48,351 nucleotides of DNA from Enterococcus_G camelliae (lineage in GTDB: Bacteria > Bacillota > Bacilli > Lactobacillales > Enterococcaceae), in NCBI RefSeq assembly GCF_042685105.1, contig NZ_JBHUMO010000023.1, positions 1 to 48,351 of the forward strand. Reading direction: 5' to 3'. Below, piece by piece: positions 15,975 through 23,788 of this stretch. Both the position numbers and the translations under genes were made by a program. Below the pieces are notes generated by a model, which saw nothing but the letters and a program-made list of their open reading frames with translations, was not told the origin of the DNA and searched no databases. Within the stretch, counting starts at the first letter, position 1, and the number at the start of each line of letters is the position of its first letter.

Positions 15975-17383
15975 TATTTTTCACCTTCTTTTCGCTTTAA
16001 ATATGCCTGAAATCGTTGATTCATTTCATCCGTCAAAGCCACTTCTTTTTCATCCGTTTGATTGACTTTCAATTTATTTTTTTCCTGTTCAATTAGCCAT
16101 TTTGGCAATTGTTCTTCTCTCGTCACTTGCTTATTGCTAGAACGATTTTGATATTGCATTGCGCGTTTTTGTTTGGTTTCCTTCGCCTCTTTCGCCAATG
16201 TTCGTACAAACTGAATTGCTTCTTCTGGCGTAGCTACTTTTTTTTCAGACCAATCAGCAGCAATTTTGTCTACTAATTTTTGAGGCAAAACACTATTATT
16301 TTGAACAACTAGGACATAATGCAACAATACATTAATCACACTAGTTGGTAACGGACTTCGCTCAACTAAATCCTTAACAATCCATTCTTCCAATTTTGAT
16401 GCATAGCTATTTTTTTCGTGTTTGATTGCTGCTAAATAATTGGCAGGAGCTGTTTGTTCACTTTCTTTGATAATTTGAAGATCAATATCGGAAAATCCGT
16501 TTTGTTTCAACGTATGAAAGCGGCGCATTTGCTCGTCATCATTTGTCCTTTGAGTGCTTGATTGCTCTTTTTCATGCATTCTTCGATATTTGGTCACGAT
16601 GTGTTTCTCTAATTCATTTATTTCGACCATCCCCGTCGAGATATCGACAATATCTGCCATGAGCTGAACCAATTCCATTTCATCCAGCCCATAAAATTCA
16701 TGATACAATTCTATTTTTTTGGAAAATTCAGCTGTGAAGTTTGCGGCTGCAATTTGCTTTTTTTGGGCATGAAACACTAAAAATGACCAATCCAAGGTTC
16801 CTTCAATTTGTAACTGACTTTGTGGTTCATTGGTCGCAAACTGATGGGCAAGCTGCTCCAACTCTACTTGATTTCTTTGATAATCCAATGGTTGGAATGC
16901 ATACACTTCAGAAAAACGCTTTGATATTTCTGTATATGATGACCAGTTAAACTGAGGCGCGGTATATCGTTTGGCTAGTACTTGAAACCGCCGTTCACCA
17001 ACCATGCTTTTCAACAAAAAGGTGTAAGTTGAATCTGCAAAAAAACGGTTTGGTGAGAGAGGTTCAATTAATTCATACCCATATACATGACCAAACTCCA
17101 ACGTTTCATTTCTGTAGGTGCTAAGTAGCCCCATTCCTTCCAAATGGTACCTTGCTTCTAGGAATCGATTCATTCCAAAATTTAACTGATTAAGCAAATC
17201 TAAATGGGTGAATTCATCAGAGGAACCTTTTATCGCATCATTTGTCAAAGAAAAATATAAGGCAACTGCATCAGCACCAATAATTGGCTGATAAAGTATC
17301 GTCAATGCGTCCGTCCCATCATCAGATAAACGACTTGCTTTAAATGCCTGGTACAAACTATTGGGTTGAATATCGGATTGCAT
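15974..17383 (-). CDS. dnaB: Replication initiation and membrane attachment protein DnaB (Bacillus type)
   Basis: The 469 residues correspond to Bacillus-type DnaB, not the E. coli helicase. The N-terminal winged-helix part begins with YQAFKASRLSDDGTDALTILYQPIIGADAVALY. Two DnaB/DnaD-like C-terminal (DDBH2) segments follow, the second with NSYASKLEEWIVKDLVERSPLPTSVINVLLHYVLV. The tail is rich in charged residues. It recruits the DnaC-DnaI complex at oriC and at stalled forks. It lies 27 bases after nrdR in the conserved nrdR-dnaB-dnaI order. Confidence 0.93.
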   Translation of the reverse strand: MQSDIQPNSLYQAFKASRLSDDGTDALTILYQPIIGADAVALYFSLTNDAIKGSSDEFTHLDLLNQLNFGMNRFLEARYHLEGMGLLSTYRNETLEFGHVYGYELIEPLSPNRFFADSTYTFLLKSMVGERRFQVLAKRYTAPQFNWSSYTEISKRFSEVYAFQPLDYQRNQVELEQLAHQFATNEPQSQLQIEGTLDWSFLVFHAQKKQIAAANFTAEFSKKIELYHEFYGLDEMELVQLMADIVDISTGMVEINELEKHIVTKYRRMHEKEQSSTQRTNDDEQMRRFHTLKQNGFSDIDLQIIKESEQTAPANYLAAIKHEKNSYASKLEEWIVKDLVERSPLPTSVINVLLHYVLVVQNNSVLPQKLVDKIAADWSEKKVATPEEAIQFVRTLAKEAKETKQKRAMQYQNRSSNKQVTREEQLPKWLIEQEKNKLKVNQTDEKEVALTDEMNQRFQAYLKRKEGEK

Positions 17384-17410
17384 ACTATTGTCACCTTCAT
17401 TTCTAATTCT

Positions 17411-17875
17411 TTACTTTTTATTTGCTTTATCAACGATGTCCTGGAGTTCTTTTAAAAAGACAGACATATCTTTAAACTGTCGATAAACACTTGCAAACCG
17501 AATATAAGCGATCTCATCAAGTTTCACCAATTCTTCCATAACAAATTCGCCAATTTGATTCGTCGAGACTTCTTTATCTCCCATTTCACGAACACGCGTT
17601 TCAACGTGGTCAACAACTGCTTCCATCTGTTCCATAGCAACCGGTCGTTTTTCTGCAGAACGAATCAAACCGCGTAAAATTTTTTCGCGACTAAATTCTT
17701 CACGATCGCCATTTTTTTTCACAACAAGTAGCGGTGTTTCTTCAATCCGTTCAAAAGTAGTAAACCGATAGCCGCAGTTTTCACATTCACGACGACGACG
17801 GATGGCACGTCCATCATCAGCTTGACGACTATCAATAACACGCGAACTATTATAGTGGCATTTTGGACAATGCAC
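17411..17875 (-). CDS. nrdR: Transcriptional repressor NrdR
   Basis: GTG at 17875 is chosen because AGAGGTGA lies six bases before it and the product then begins MHCPKC, as NrdR proteins do; the upstream ATG at 17905 would add ten unlikely residues. The 154-residue protein has a zinc ribbon (Cys3, Cys6, Cys31, Cys34 with CGYRFTTFER) and an ATP-cone domain starting at VVKKNGDREEFSREKIL. NrdR senses ATP/dATP and represses ribonucleotide reductase genes. It heads the operon with dnaB and dnaI. Its own leader contains a core match to the NrdR box and a long palindrome. Confidence 0.97.
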   Translation of the reverse strand: MHCPKCHYNSSRVIDSRQADDGRAIRRRRECENCGYRFTTFERIEETPLLVVKKNGDREEFSREKILRGLIRSAEKRPVAMEQMEAVVDHVETRVREMGDKEVSTNQIGEFVMEELVKLDEIAYIRFASVYRQFKDMSVFLKELQDIVDKANKK

Positions 17876-17891
17876 AACACTCACCTCTTTC

Positions 17892-17901
17892 CAATATATT
17901 G
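17892..17901. promoter_or_regulatory. NrdR-box-like site in the nrdR leader
   Basis: CAATATATTG matches the palindromic core CwATATaTwG of the NrdR box and lies just upstream of the nrdR ribosome binding site. Functional NrdR sites usually come in pairs about three helical turns apart; a second copy was not found at that spacing, so autoregulation is a suggestion only. Confidence 0.4.
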
Positions 17902-17903
17902 AC

Positions 17904-17931
17904 AAGTTTATTTTTCATGAAAAATAAACTT
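17904..17931. promoter_or_regulatory. Perfect 28-bp palindrome in the nrdR leader
   Basis: Two 14-base arms, the left one beginning AAGTTTATTTTT, are exact reverse complements meeting at CATG. It starts about four bases after the predicted transcription start. It could be an operator for a dimeric repressor, or fold in the mRNA as a 12-pair stem with a CAUG loop. The stem has no following T-run on either strand, so it is not a typical terminator. Confidence 0.65.
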
Positions 17932-17941
17932 TATTTCATTT

Positions 17942-17950
17942 ATTATAACA
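17942..17950 (-). promoter_or_regulatory. Promoter of the nrdR-dnaB-dnaI operon (extended -10)
   Basis: The minus strand reads TGTTATAAT, a perfect TGnTATAAT extended -10. The -35 region (TTAGTA at 17 bases) is weak. Transcription would start near 17935, immediately before the palindrome. Confidence 0.6.
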
Positions 17951-18202
17951 CGAAAATTCTTATTACTAATACTACAAAAGCGAATTACTCGGTAAAGCGA
18001 CCAATCAGTGCATAAAGAACGAAACTGGTTAGTTAGCTCCTACAGCTTCGTTCACTAAACGCAAGAAAAAAGAGTCTGGCATTCAAATTTTAAGCTAAAA
18101 AGTTGGTTTCTATAATAGTGGGCGTTATTACTCAAAATGGGGAAAATTGGCTTGATTTAATGCCATTTATGTGAAGGGAACAAACACCTTTAAAAATTGT
18201 AC
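17951..18202. other. Non-coding islet with one hairpin, no gene seen
   Basis: Both strands lack a convincing reading frame or ribosome binding site. An imperfect hairpin (AACGAAACTG at 18018-18027 with CAGCTTCGTT at 18043-18052, nine of ten pairs) is present without a clear T-run. The composition differs little from the surroundings. It may be decayed mobile DNA, in keeping with the broken toxin gene next to it, but I could not identify a parent element. Confidence 0.4.
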
Positions 18203-18215
18203 TGTTTATTAAACA
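18203..18215. promoter_or_regulatory. Possible operator of the antitoxin gene
   Basis: TGTTTATTAAACA is a perfect 13-base palindrome with a one-base centre, 34 bases before the antitoxin start, immediately upstream of an AT-rich TATATT. YefM/Axe-type antitoxins repress their own promoters by binding short palindromes, so the place fits; the sequence itself is not a known consensus. Confidence 0.4.
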
Positions 18216-18248
18216 ATATATTTATGAGAATAATTGGAGAGTTTAAAA

Positions 18249-18509
18249 ATGGAAGCAATTACTTATTCTAATTTTAGACAAAATTTGCGAAGCTATATGA
18301 AACAAGTGGATGGAGATACGGATATATTGATTGTTACAACAAAAAATATCGAAGATACTGTCGTTGTGCTGTCAAAAAGAGATTATGTTTCTATGCAGGA
18401 AACATTACGAATTTTGTCTAATAATTATTTGATGGATAAAACTCGTAGACAATTTAAAGTGGGAAAGTTTCTTACACACGAATTATTTGAGGTAGCATCA
18501 GATGAGTAA
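18249..18509 (+). CDS. Axe/YefM-type antitoxin, now without a working toxin
   Basis: ATG at 18249 with GGAGAG seven bases upstream gives an 86-residue protein starting MEAITYSNFRQNLRSYMKQV, the typical Phd/YefM N-terminal DNA-binding fold (TYSNFRQNL..YM..V). The segment ILIVTTKNIEDTVVVLSKRDY and a toxin-binding C-terminal tail follow. Length is normal for the family. Its last eight bases overlap the ATG of a Txe-like toxin remnant, the classic layout. As the toxin is inactivated, the antitoxin may persist as a repressor, as an anti-addiction factor against related plasmid toxins, or as a relic. It lies in an islet between nrdR and coaE. Confidence 0.9.
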   Translation: MEAITYSNFRQNLRSYMKQVDGDTDILIVTTKNIEDTVVVLSKRDYVSMQETLRILSNNYLMDKTRRQFKVGKFLTHELFEVASDE

Positions 18510-18759
18510 AGTTTGGTCAGACGATACATGGAATGACTATATGTATGATAGGAACAAGGAGATAAAAGCAATATCAAGAAGAGGAACAAATTAAGTAAAG
18601 ATATCAATCATACTCTCTTTTTAGGAATAGGAAAACCTGAACCATTAAAACCTAACTTTTCAGGTCAATGATCGAGAAGAATTGCAGAGGAACACCGCTT
18701 AATTTATTCAAAAAAATGCAACGATTTATTTCTATTCAGCTAAAGACCATTATCAGTAA
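18502..18759 (+). pseudogene. Txe/YoeB-type mRNA interferase toxin, disrupted
   Basis: The start codon overlaps the antitoxin stop and reads MSKVWSDDTWNDYMYD, a Txe/YoeB N-terminus. The frame then shifts (by about 18550) into RNKEIKA and stops at 18594. In another frame the family continues as EQGDKSNIKKRNKLSKDI and LGIGKPEPLKPNFSGQ, with a TGA at 18669-18671 where Trp (GxWSRRI) is expected, then SRRIAEEHRLIYSKK. A second shift in an A-run near 18710 is needed to reach IYFYSAKDHYQ and the stop at 18757. The catalytic Glu, Arg and C-terminal His-Tyr are all still recognisable. Two frameshifts plus one nonsense codon make activity very unlikely. Confidence 0.9.
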
Positions 18760-18770
18760 GATGAGTAGCG

Positions 18771-18833
18771 GTCATTTGCACTCACTCTTTATCCCTCTTT
18801 TATCGGAACTATTTTGAGTGTAGCACAAATGAC
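18771..18833. repeat. Imperfect inverted repeat after the toxin remnant
   Basis: GTCATTTG and CACTCA (18771 onward) recur in reverse complement as TGAGTG and CAAATGAC (ending 18833), with a few extra bases in the right arm. Four T follow on the plus strand. It may be a weak terminator of the toxin-antitoxin unit or the edge of the inserted islet. Confidence 0.35.
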
Positions 18834-18886
18834 TTTTCTAGTTGTCTAGCTTCATTTTGCAATCGAAGAGTTCAAAAAATAACAAC

Positions 18887-19501
18887 TTACCCATGTGATT
18901 TTTTTTTAAAATGATGTTCTTCCAACCATTGTGCCACTTGCTGTTCGGTTTCATATTGACTGTGACTATTGTCAAAAATAAAATCAGCCAACAAGCATTT
19001 TTCTTCTAAGGGCATTTGACTATTGATTCGCTGACTGGCTGCTTCAAAAGATAATTGATCGCGTTTCATTAAACGTTCCCGTTGTTGTTGTTGATTGACA
19101 AAAACAACAGCCACTCCGTCCATTAAGTGTTCATACTTGGCTTCGAATAATAAAGGCAAATCGACAACAACTAAAGGGACAGCTTGTTGCTTATGATTCA
19201 TTAGTTCAGTAACAATTGCTTGGCGTAAAAAAGGTTCCAGAAGTTCATCTAATTCTTTGCGTTTTGATTTATCACCAAAAATAATGGCTGCTAATTCTTT
19301 TCTTCGTAGATTGCCTGCCTTATCGACTATGTCAGCCCCAAACACCGTCTTAATTTCTTCTAATGCGGGCTGTCCCTTCTCAACAATCTTCCTAGCGATG
19401 ACATCGCCATCAACAATTGGAATGTGAAAGGATTCTAAGTAGTGAATCACCGTTGATTTACCAGAAGCAATCCCACCTGTAATCCCCAATACATACGTCA
19501 T
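18887..19501 (-). CDS. coaE: Dephospho-CoA kinase
   Basis: ATG at 19501 with AAGGA six bases upstream gives 204 residues starting MTYVLGITGGIASGKST, whose GGIASGKS is the P-loop of CoaE. DGDVIARKIVE and VVDLPLLFE (substrate lid and Walker-B-like Asp) follow. The enzyme phosphorylates dephospho-CoA in the last step of CoA synthesis. A longer frame from 19534 overlaps mutM and is rejected. The start lies two bases after the mutM stop, so it is the third gene of polA-mutM-coaE. coaD, which makes its substrate, lies 11 kb away in this window. Confidence 0.97.
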   Translation of the reverse strand: MTYVLGITGGIASGKSTVIHYLESFHIPIVDGDVIARKIVEKGQPALEEIKTVFGADIVDKAGNLRRKELAAIIFGDKSKRKELDELLEPFLRQAIVTELMNHKQQAVPLVVVDLPLLFEAKYEHLMDGVAVVFVNQQQQRERLMKRDQLSFEAASQRINSQMPLEEKCLLADFIFDNSHSQYETEQQVAQWLEEHHFKKKSHG

Positions 19502-19503
19502 GT

Positions 19504-20334
19504 CTATTCCTTCTTTTTTTGACAATTTGGACAAAAATGCGTTCCTCTTTGAGCAACTTTTATTTTTTTAATAGGTGTTCCACATCGCATACACGGTTTT
19601 CCTTGTTGTCCATAAGCGTGGAGCGAAATTTGGAATGTTCCAGCTTCACCTAAAGCATTGTGATAGGTTCGAATCGTTGTTCCACCTGCCTCAACTGCTT
19701 CTTGAAGCACACGGATAATGGCTTGGTGAAGTAACTTTATTTCTTTCTCTGTTAATGTGTTTGCACCCGTCTCAGGATGAATCTTTGCTTGCCAAAGAAC
19801 TTCATCAGCATAAATATTTCCAAGCCCAGTTACGAGCTTTTGTTCTAACAATAAAGGTTTAATAGCTTTTGTTGATTTAGCTAGTTTTTGCTGAAATGAA
19901 TCTAGCGAAAATTGACTAGCCGTTGGTTCCGGTCCGAGTTTGGCAATTCCTGGATAAGAAGACCATGTTCCCTTTTCCACTAATGCAAATCTGCCAAATT
20001 TTCGTACATCTTGATAATGCAATTCCGAGCCATCTGTAAACTGAAAAATGACATGTGTGTGCTTTGTTGGTGCAGTTTCTTTAGGAAAATATTCATATTT
20101 TCCTTCCATTCGTAAATGAGAAATTAGTTCATTGGAAGTGAGGAAAAAAATTAAAAATTTTCCCCGTCTCTGAATGGTTTCAATTGATTGACCTGATAAT
20201 TGTTGTTCAAAGCATTCCTTCTTCTCATTGGCAATCATCCGCTCCCAGAGTACGTGGACAGTTTGAATTTCTTTTCCTATAACCAGTTGCGATAATCCCT
20301 TTCGAACGGTCTCAACTTCTGGTAATTCCGGCAT
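19504..20334 (-). CDS. mutM: Formamidopyrimidine-DNA glycosylase
   Basis: The 276-residue protein begins MPELPEVETVRKGL, with the catalytic N-terminal Pro2 and Glu3 of Fpg. It has YADEVLWQAKIHP (helix-two-turn-helix), TIRTYHNALGEAGTFQ, and a C-terminal zinc finger (CMRCGTPIKKIKVAQRGTHF then CPNC, four Cys). It excises oxidised purines such as 8-oxoguanine and cuts the abasic site. It is placed between polA and coaE, 15 bases after polA, so repair synthesis and excision are co-expressed. Confidence 0.98.
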   Translation of the reverse strand: MPELPEVETVRKGLSQLVIGKEIQTVHVLWERMIANEKKECFEQQLSGQSIETIQRRGKFLIFFLTSNELISHLRMEGKYEYFPKETAPTKHTHVIFQFTDGSELHYQDVRKFGRFALVEKGTWSSYPGIAKLGPEPTASQFSLDSFQQKLAKSTKAIKPLLLEQKLVTGLGNIYADEVLWQAKIHPETGANTLTEKEIKLLHQAIIRVLQEAVEAGGTTIRTYHNALGEAGTFQISLHAYGQQGKPCMRCGTPIKKIKVAQRGTHFCPNCQKKKE

Positions 20335-20349
20335 CTCATCACTTCCCTA

Positions 20350-22995
20350 CTATTTTGCATCATACCATGTTTTTCCCCAGTTACTATCCGTCACAAGTGG
20401 AATGGCCAATGTTACAGCATGCTCCATTACCTCTTTGACTAATTGATCTAATTGTTTCAGCTCTTTTTCTGGAACTTCAAAAACAAGTTCATCATGAACC
20501 TGTAAGAGCATGGTTGCTGCGAAATGATTTTCCTTCAATTGTTTGTCCATTTCAATCATCGCGATTTTTAAAATATCTGCAGCACTGCCTTGAATAGGCG
20601 AATTAATCGCTGTTCTTTCAGCAAAGGAGCGAATATTGAAATTTTTAGCATAGAGATCAGGCAAGTATCTTCTACGATGATACAACGTTTCAACATACCC
20701 ATCTTTCTTGGCTTGCTCCACCACATTTTTCATATAAGCCTTCACACCTGGATACCGATCAAAATAGGTATCAATATACTGTTGTGCTTGTTTTCTGGTA
20801 ATACCTAAATTTTGTGACAAACCATAATCAGAAATACCGTAGACAATTCCAAAGTTAACGGCTTTTGCTTGACGTCGCATATTTGGTGTTACTTCATCTG
20901 CATGTTGGATGCCGAAAACCCGCATAGCTGTACTTGTATGAATATCTTGTCCTTCGCGAAACGCTTCTTGCAGATGTTCATCACCAGAAATATGTGCCAA
21001 AACGCGCAGTTCAATCTGCGAATAATCTGAAGAATAAATAACCCAATCATTTGCTCTAGGAACAAATGCCTGACGAATCTTTCGTCCTTCTTCAAGTCGA
21101 ATAGGGATGTTCTGTAAATTAGGATCTACGGAACTCAAACGACCTGTTTGAGTGAGTGTTTGCACGTAACGCGTATGGACTTTTCCATCAGATTGGATCA
21201 TACGTAACAATCCTTCAACATACGTCGATTGAATTTTGGCAATCTGCCGATAAGTCAAGATATCTTCCACAATTGGTGCTTGTTCCTTCAATTGTTCCAA
21301 AACATCCACTGCAGTTGAGTAGCCTGTTTTCGTTTTCTTGATTACAGGCAAGCCCATCTTTTCAAATAAAATGACCCCTAGTTGTTTCGGTGAGTTGAGA
21401 TTAAACTGTTCACCGGCCTCTGCGTAAATTTTTTCCTCGATGGCGTGCAATTTGGAAGCTAGTTCTCCTTTCATTGCAATCAACCGCTGTGCATCAACAT
21501 GAATGCCCGTCATTTCCATTTCAGCAAGAATAAACGACAAAGGCAATTCCATCTCTTTAAATAATGTCCACTGCCCTTTTTCCACCAATTCATCCGTTAA
21601 TTTGGATTCAAGTTGGTGCAAGGTATATATTTTTCGAGCCAGATGATTATAAAAGCGTTCATTGTCATCAGGTAGCCCTTTTTTAACCCCTTTTCCATAA
21701 ACTGCTTCATCTGTCTCAATGTCCGACAAACCGTATTGACGCGCAACAAGCGCAATGTCATTTGAGGAATCATTGGTATCAAGTAAATAGGCGGCTAATA
21801 AAATATCAAATTGAATACCCTTTGGATTGCCGATATAGCGATGTAGTGCAACCGTTGTGCGTTTGGCATCAAAAACGGTTTTCTTTTTTTCCTTATTGAA
21901 AAGCCAATCTTGAAACACTTCATTTTCCAAAAGGGAAAGATCGTCTGTTACATAGATTCGCTTTCCATTTGACCAGGCAAAACCAACAATATCACTTAAA
22001 TGATAATTTTCTTCAAGCATTTCAACATACAGTTCACCCATATCACCAAACATTTCAGGCTTTAGCTCTGTTACATAATCGTAGGAAATGTCCGTTAAGT
22101 TTTTTTCTGTATCCGTTAGCGTTAGTTTGGATAAAAAGGATTGAAAATTCATTTCTTGATAAAAAGCCACCAACTGATCTGTATTTTTTCCTTTGTATGC
22201 CAATTGATCAATCGTAATCGTTACAGGTGCATCGATATTAATGGTTGCTAAAGTTTTCGATAATAGCGCTTGTTCTTTGTCATGAATTAAATTTTCTTTC
22301 ATCTTACTTGGCTTTAATTCATCAAGATGTTCGTAAATGCCTTCAACACTTCCAAATTGATTAAGTAATTTAATTGCTGTTTTCTCACCAATTTTCGTGA
22401 CTCCAGGAATGTTGTCTGATGCATCACCTGCTAACCCTTTCATATCAATAATCTGCTTAGGTTTCAATCCTTGATATTTTTCAGCGATGGATGCAGGCGT
22501 GTACGGTTCAATCTCACTAACACCCTTCACTGTTATATCAACTGTAACTTGTTCTTCCGCTAGTTGGGTTAAATCACGATCCCCAGTTAAAATAACAACA
22601 TCGAATAAGGACTTGTCCACACGGTGAGCCAGAGTGCCAATAATGTCATCTGCTTCGTAATTGGGAAGTTCATAATGGGTGACACCAAATGCATCCAATA
22701 ATTCTCGTAAATAAGGCAATTGTTCCTTAAATTCACTCGGAGTCTTTGCTCGACCACCTTTATAATCCGCGTACATTTCTGTACGGAAAGTTGTCTTTCC
22801 TGCATCAAACGCAACTAGTACATGCGTTGGTTGTTCTTTTTCCATAACTTTTGTAAACATGGTATGAAATGCATAGAGCGCATTTGTATGTAAGCCATTT
22901 GCATTTTTGAACCGATCCAACGACTGGTGTAACGCAAAAAAAGCGCGAAATGCAACGCTATTTCCATCGATTAATAATAATTTCTTTTTAGGCAT
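20350..22995 (-). CDS. polA: DNA polymerase I
   Basis: The 881-residue protein starts with a 5'-nuclease domain (LLLIDGNSVAFRAFFAL; LTGDRDLTQL; GLAGDASDNIPGV), then an exonuclease-like domain (about 310-470) where the DxE exo I motif is not visible (LYVEMLEENYH), then the polymerase with motif A SSDYSQIELRVLAHIS, motif B RRQAKAVNFGIVYG and motif C LLQVHDELVFEV. As in Bacillus, proofreading is probably inactive. It joins Okazaki fragments by primer removal and fills repair gaps. The ATG follows GGAGGAATGAGAAC. It leads polA-mutM-coaE. Confidence 0.98.
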   Translation of the reverse strand: MPKKKLLLIDGNSVAFRAFFALHQSLDRFKNANGLHTNALYAFHTMFTKVMEKEQPTHVLVAFDAGKTTFRTEMYADYKGGRAKTPSEFKEQLPYLRELLDAFGVTHYELPNYEADDIIGTLAHRVDKSLFDVVILTGDRDLTQLAEEQVTVDITVKGVSEIEPYTPASIAEKYQGLKPKQIIDMKGLAGDASDNIPGVTKIGEKTAIKLLNQFGSVEGIYEHLDELKPSKMKENLIHDKEQALLSKTLATINIDAPVTITIDQLAYKGKNTDQLVAFYQEMNFQSFLSKLTLTDTEKNLTDISYDYVTELKPEMFGDMGELYVEMLEENYHLSDIVGFAWSNGKRIYVTDDLSLLENEVFQDWLFNKEKKKTVFDAKRTTVALHRYIGNPKGIQFDILLAAYLLDTNDSSNDIALVARQYGLSDIETDEAVYGKGVKKGLPDDNERFYNHLARKIYTLHQLESKLTDELVEKGQWTLFKEMELPLSFILAEMEMTGIHVDAQRLIAMKGELASKLHAIEEKIYAEAGEQFNLNSPKQLGVILFEKMGLPVIKKTKTGYSTAVDVLEQLKEQAPIVEDILTYRQIAKIQSTYVEGLLRMIQSDGKVHTRYVQTLTQTGRLSSVDPNLQNIPIRLEEGRKIRQAFVPRANDWVIYSSDYSQIELRVLAHISGDEHLQEAFREGQDIHTSTAMRVFGIQHADEVTPNMRRQAKAVNFGIVYGISDYGLSQNLGITRKQAQQYIDTYFDRYPGVKAYMKNVVEQAKKDGYVETLYHRRRYLPDLYAKNFNIRSFAERTAINSPIQGSAADILKIAMIEMDKQLKENHFAATMLLQVHDELVFEVPEKELKQLDQLVKEVMEHAVTLAIPLVTDSNWGKTWYDAK

Positions 22996-23084
22996 GTTCT
23001 CATTCCTCCAACCATTCCTATTCTCCTCATTTTAACAAAGATAGTTCCGTAAAGCGATTGATTTGGAAGAATTGTTTTGTTTGT

Positions 23085-23112
23085 AAAAAAAAAAGAGCGA
23101 ATGCTCTTTTTT
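23085..23112 (-). terminator. Intrinsic terminator of the BI-1 gene
   Basis: AAAAAAGAGC and GCTCTTTTTT pair around GAAT; on the minus strand a further run of T follows. The stem overlaps the stop codon of the BI-1 gene. Confidence 0.85.
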
Positions 23113-23788
23113 AATCTCTAGAAAAAATTCGTAACAATGATAGGAAAAGATTAATAAAATCAAGATACAATTGTAGGGCCATAAATGCAGCTAACCCCGT
23201 TTGATCTTGACCTTGGGAAGCGGCATACAATTTGCGTATTTGTTGATTATCATACGCGGTCAACCCAATGAATATTAATACAGTGATATAAGAAAGAAAG
23301 TAATTGACAGCAGAGCTTGCTAAAAAGAAATTCAGCAAAGTTGCAATAATCACACCCCAAAGTAACCCAATTGCCAATTGTCCAACTCTACTCAAGTCGC
23401 GTTTGGTAAACATCCCGTACAGTGACATACCGACAAATGTCAGTGTCGCTGTTGCGAACGCCAACGCAATGCTTGCTTGCGAATACAGCATAAGCGTAAC
23501 CGACAACGTAAAGCCGTTGAGCAAGGCATAGACGATAAATCCGGCAATGGTTAATGAAGGATTTTTCTGTGCTTTGGCACTAACAACAATCACTAGTGCA
23601 AATTCAACTAACCAAATTCCTGTTATTCCAAGTGGAAAATTTTTTAAAAAGGAAAAAACTTGTTCGCGAAACATATTAATAGATAAATAAGCGGCTAACG
23701 CACTTATCGCTAACCCCATAGAAAAGAAACCATATACTTTCCCATAAAATCGATTTAAACTCGTTGTTTCAGTGTACGTATTATTCAT
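23111..23788 (-). CDS. Bax inhibitor-1/YccA family membrane protein
   Basis: ATG at 23788, eight bases after GAGGA, gives 225 residues with seven hydrophobic helices. Family marks are GFFSMGLAISALAAYL, GFIVYALLNGFTLS, YITVLIFIGLTAYDNQQI (with the conserved Asp pair region) and LQLYLDFINLFLSLLRIF at the C-terminus. Bacterial members such as YetJ are pH-sensitive calcium leak channels; that role is inferred by family. The longer GTG frame from 23803 is rejected. It overlaps the MaoC-like gene by eight bases (ATGAATAA), so the two are coupled. Confidence 0.92.
   Translation of the reverse strand: MNNTYTETTSLNRFYGKVYGFFSMGLAISALAAYLSINMFREQVFSFLKNFPLGITGIWLVEFALVIVVSAKAQKNPSLTIAGFIVYALLNGFTLSVTLMLYSQASIALAFATATLTFVGMSLYGMFTKRDLSRVGQLAIGLLWGVIIATLLNFFLASSAVNYFLSYITVLIFIGLTAYDNQQIRKLYAASQGQDQTGLAAFMALQLYLDFINLFLSLLRIFSRD

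Noticed and set aside
17876..17905. N-terminal extension of NrdR from an ATG at 17905
   Set aside because: The GTG at 17875 has the better ribosome binding site and gives the family-standard MHCPKC start; the extension would overlap the NrdR-box-like site.
18018..18052. Small RNA or transposon end at the hairpin near 18.03 kb
   Set aside because: There is no promoter, T-run or recognisable transposase remnant; recorded only as a hairpin.
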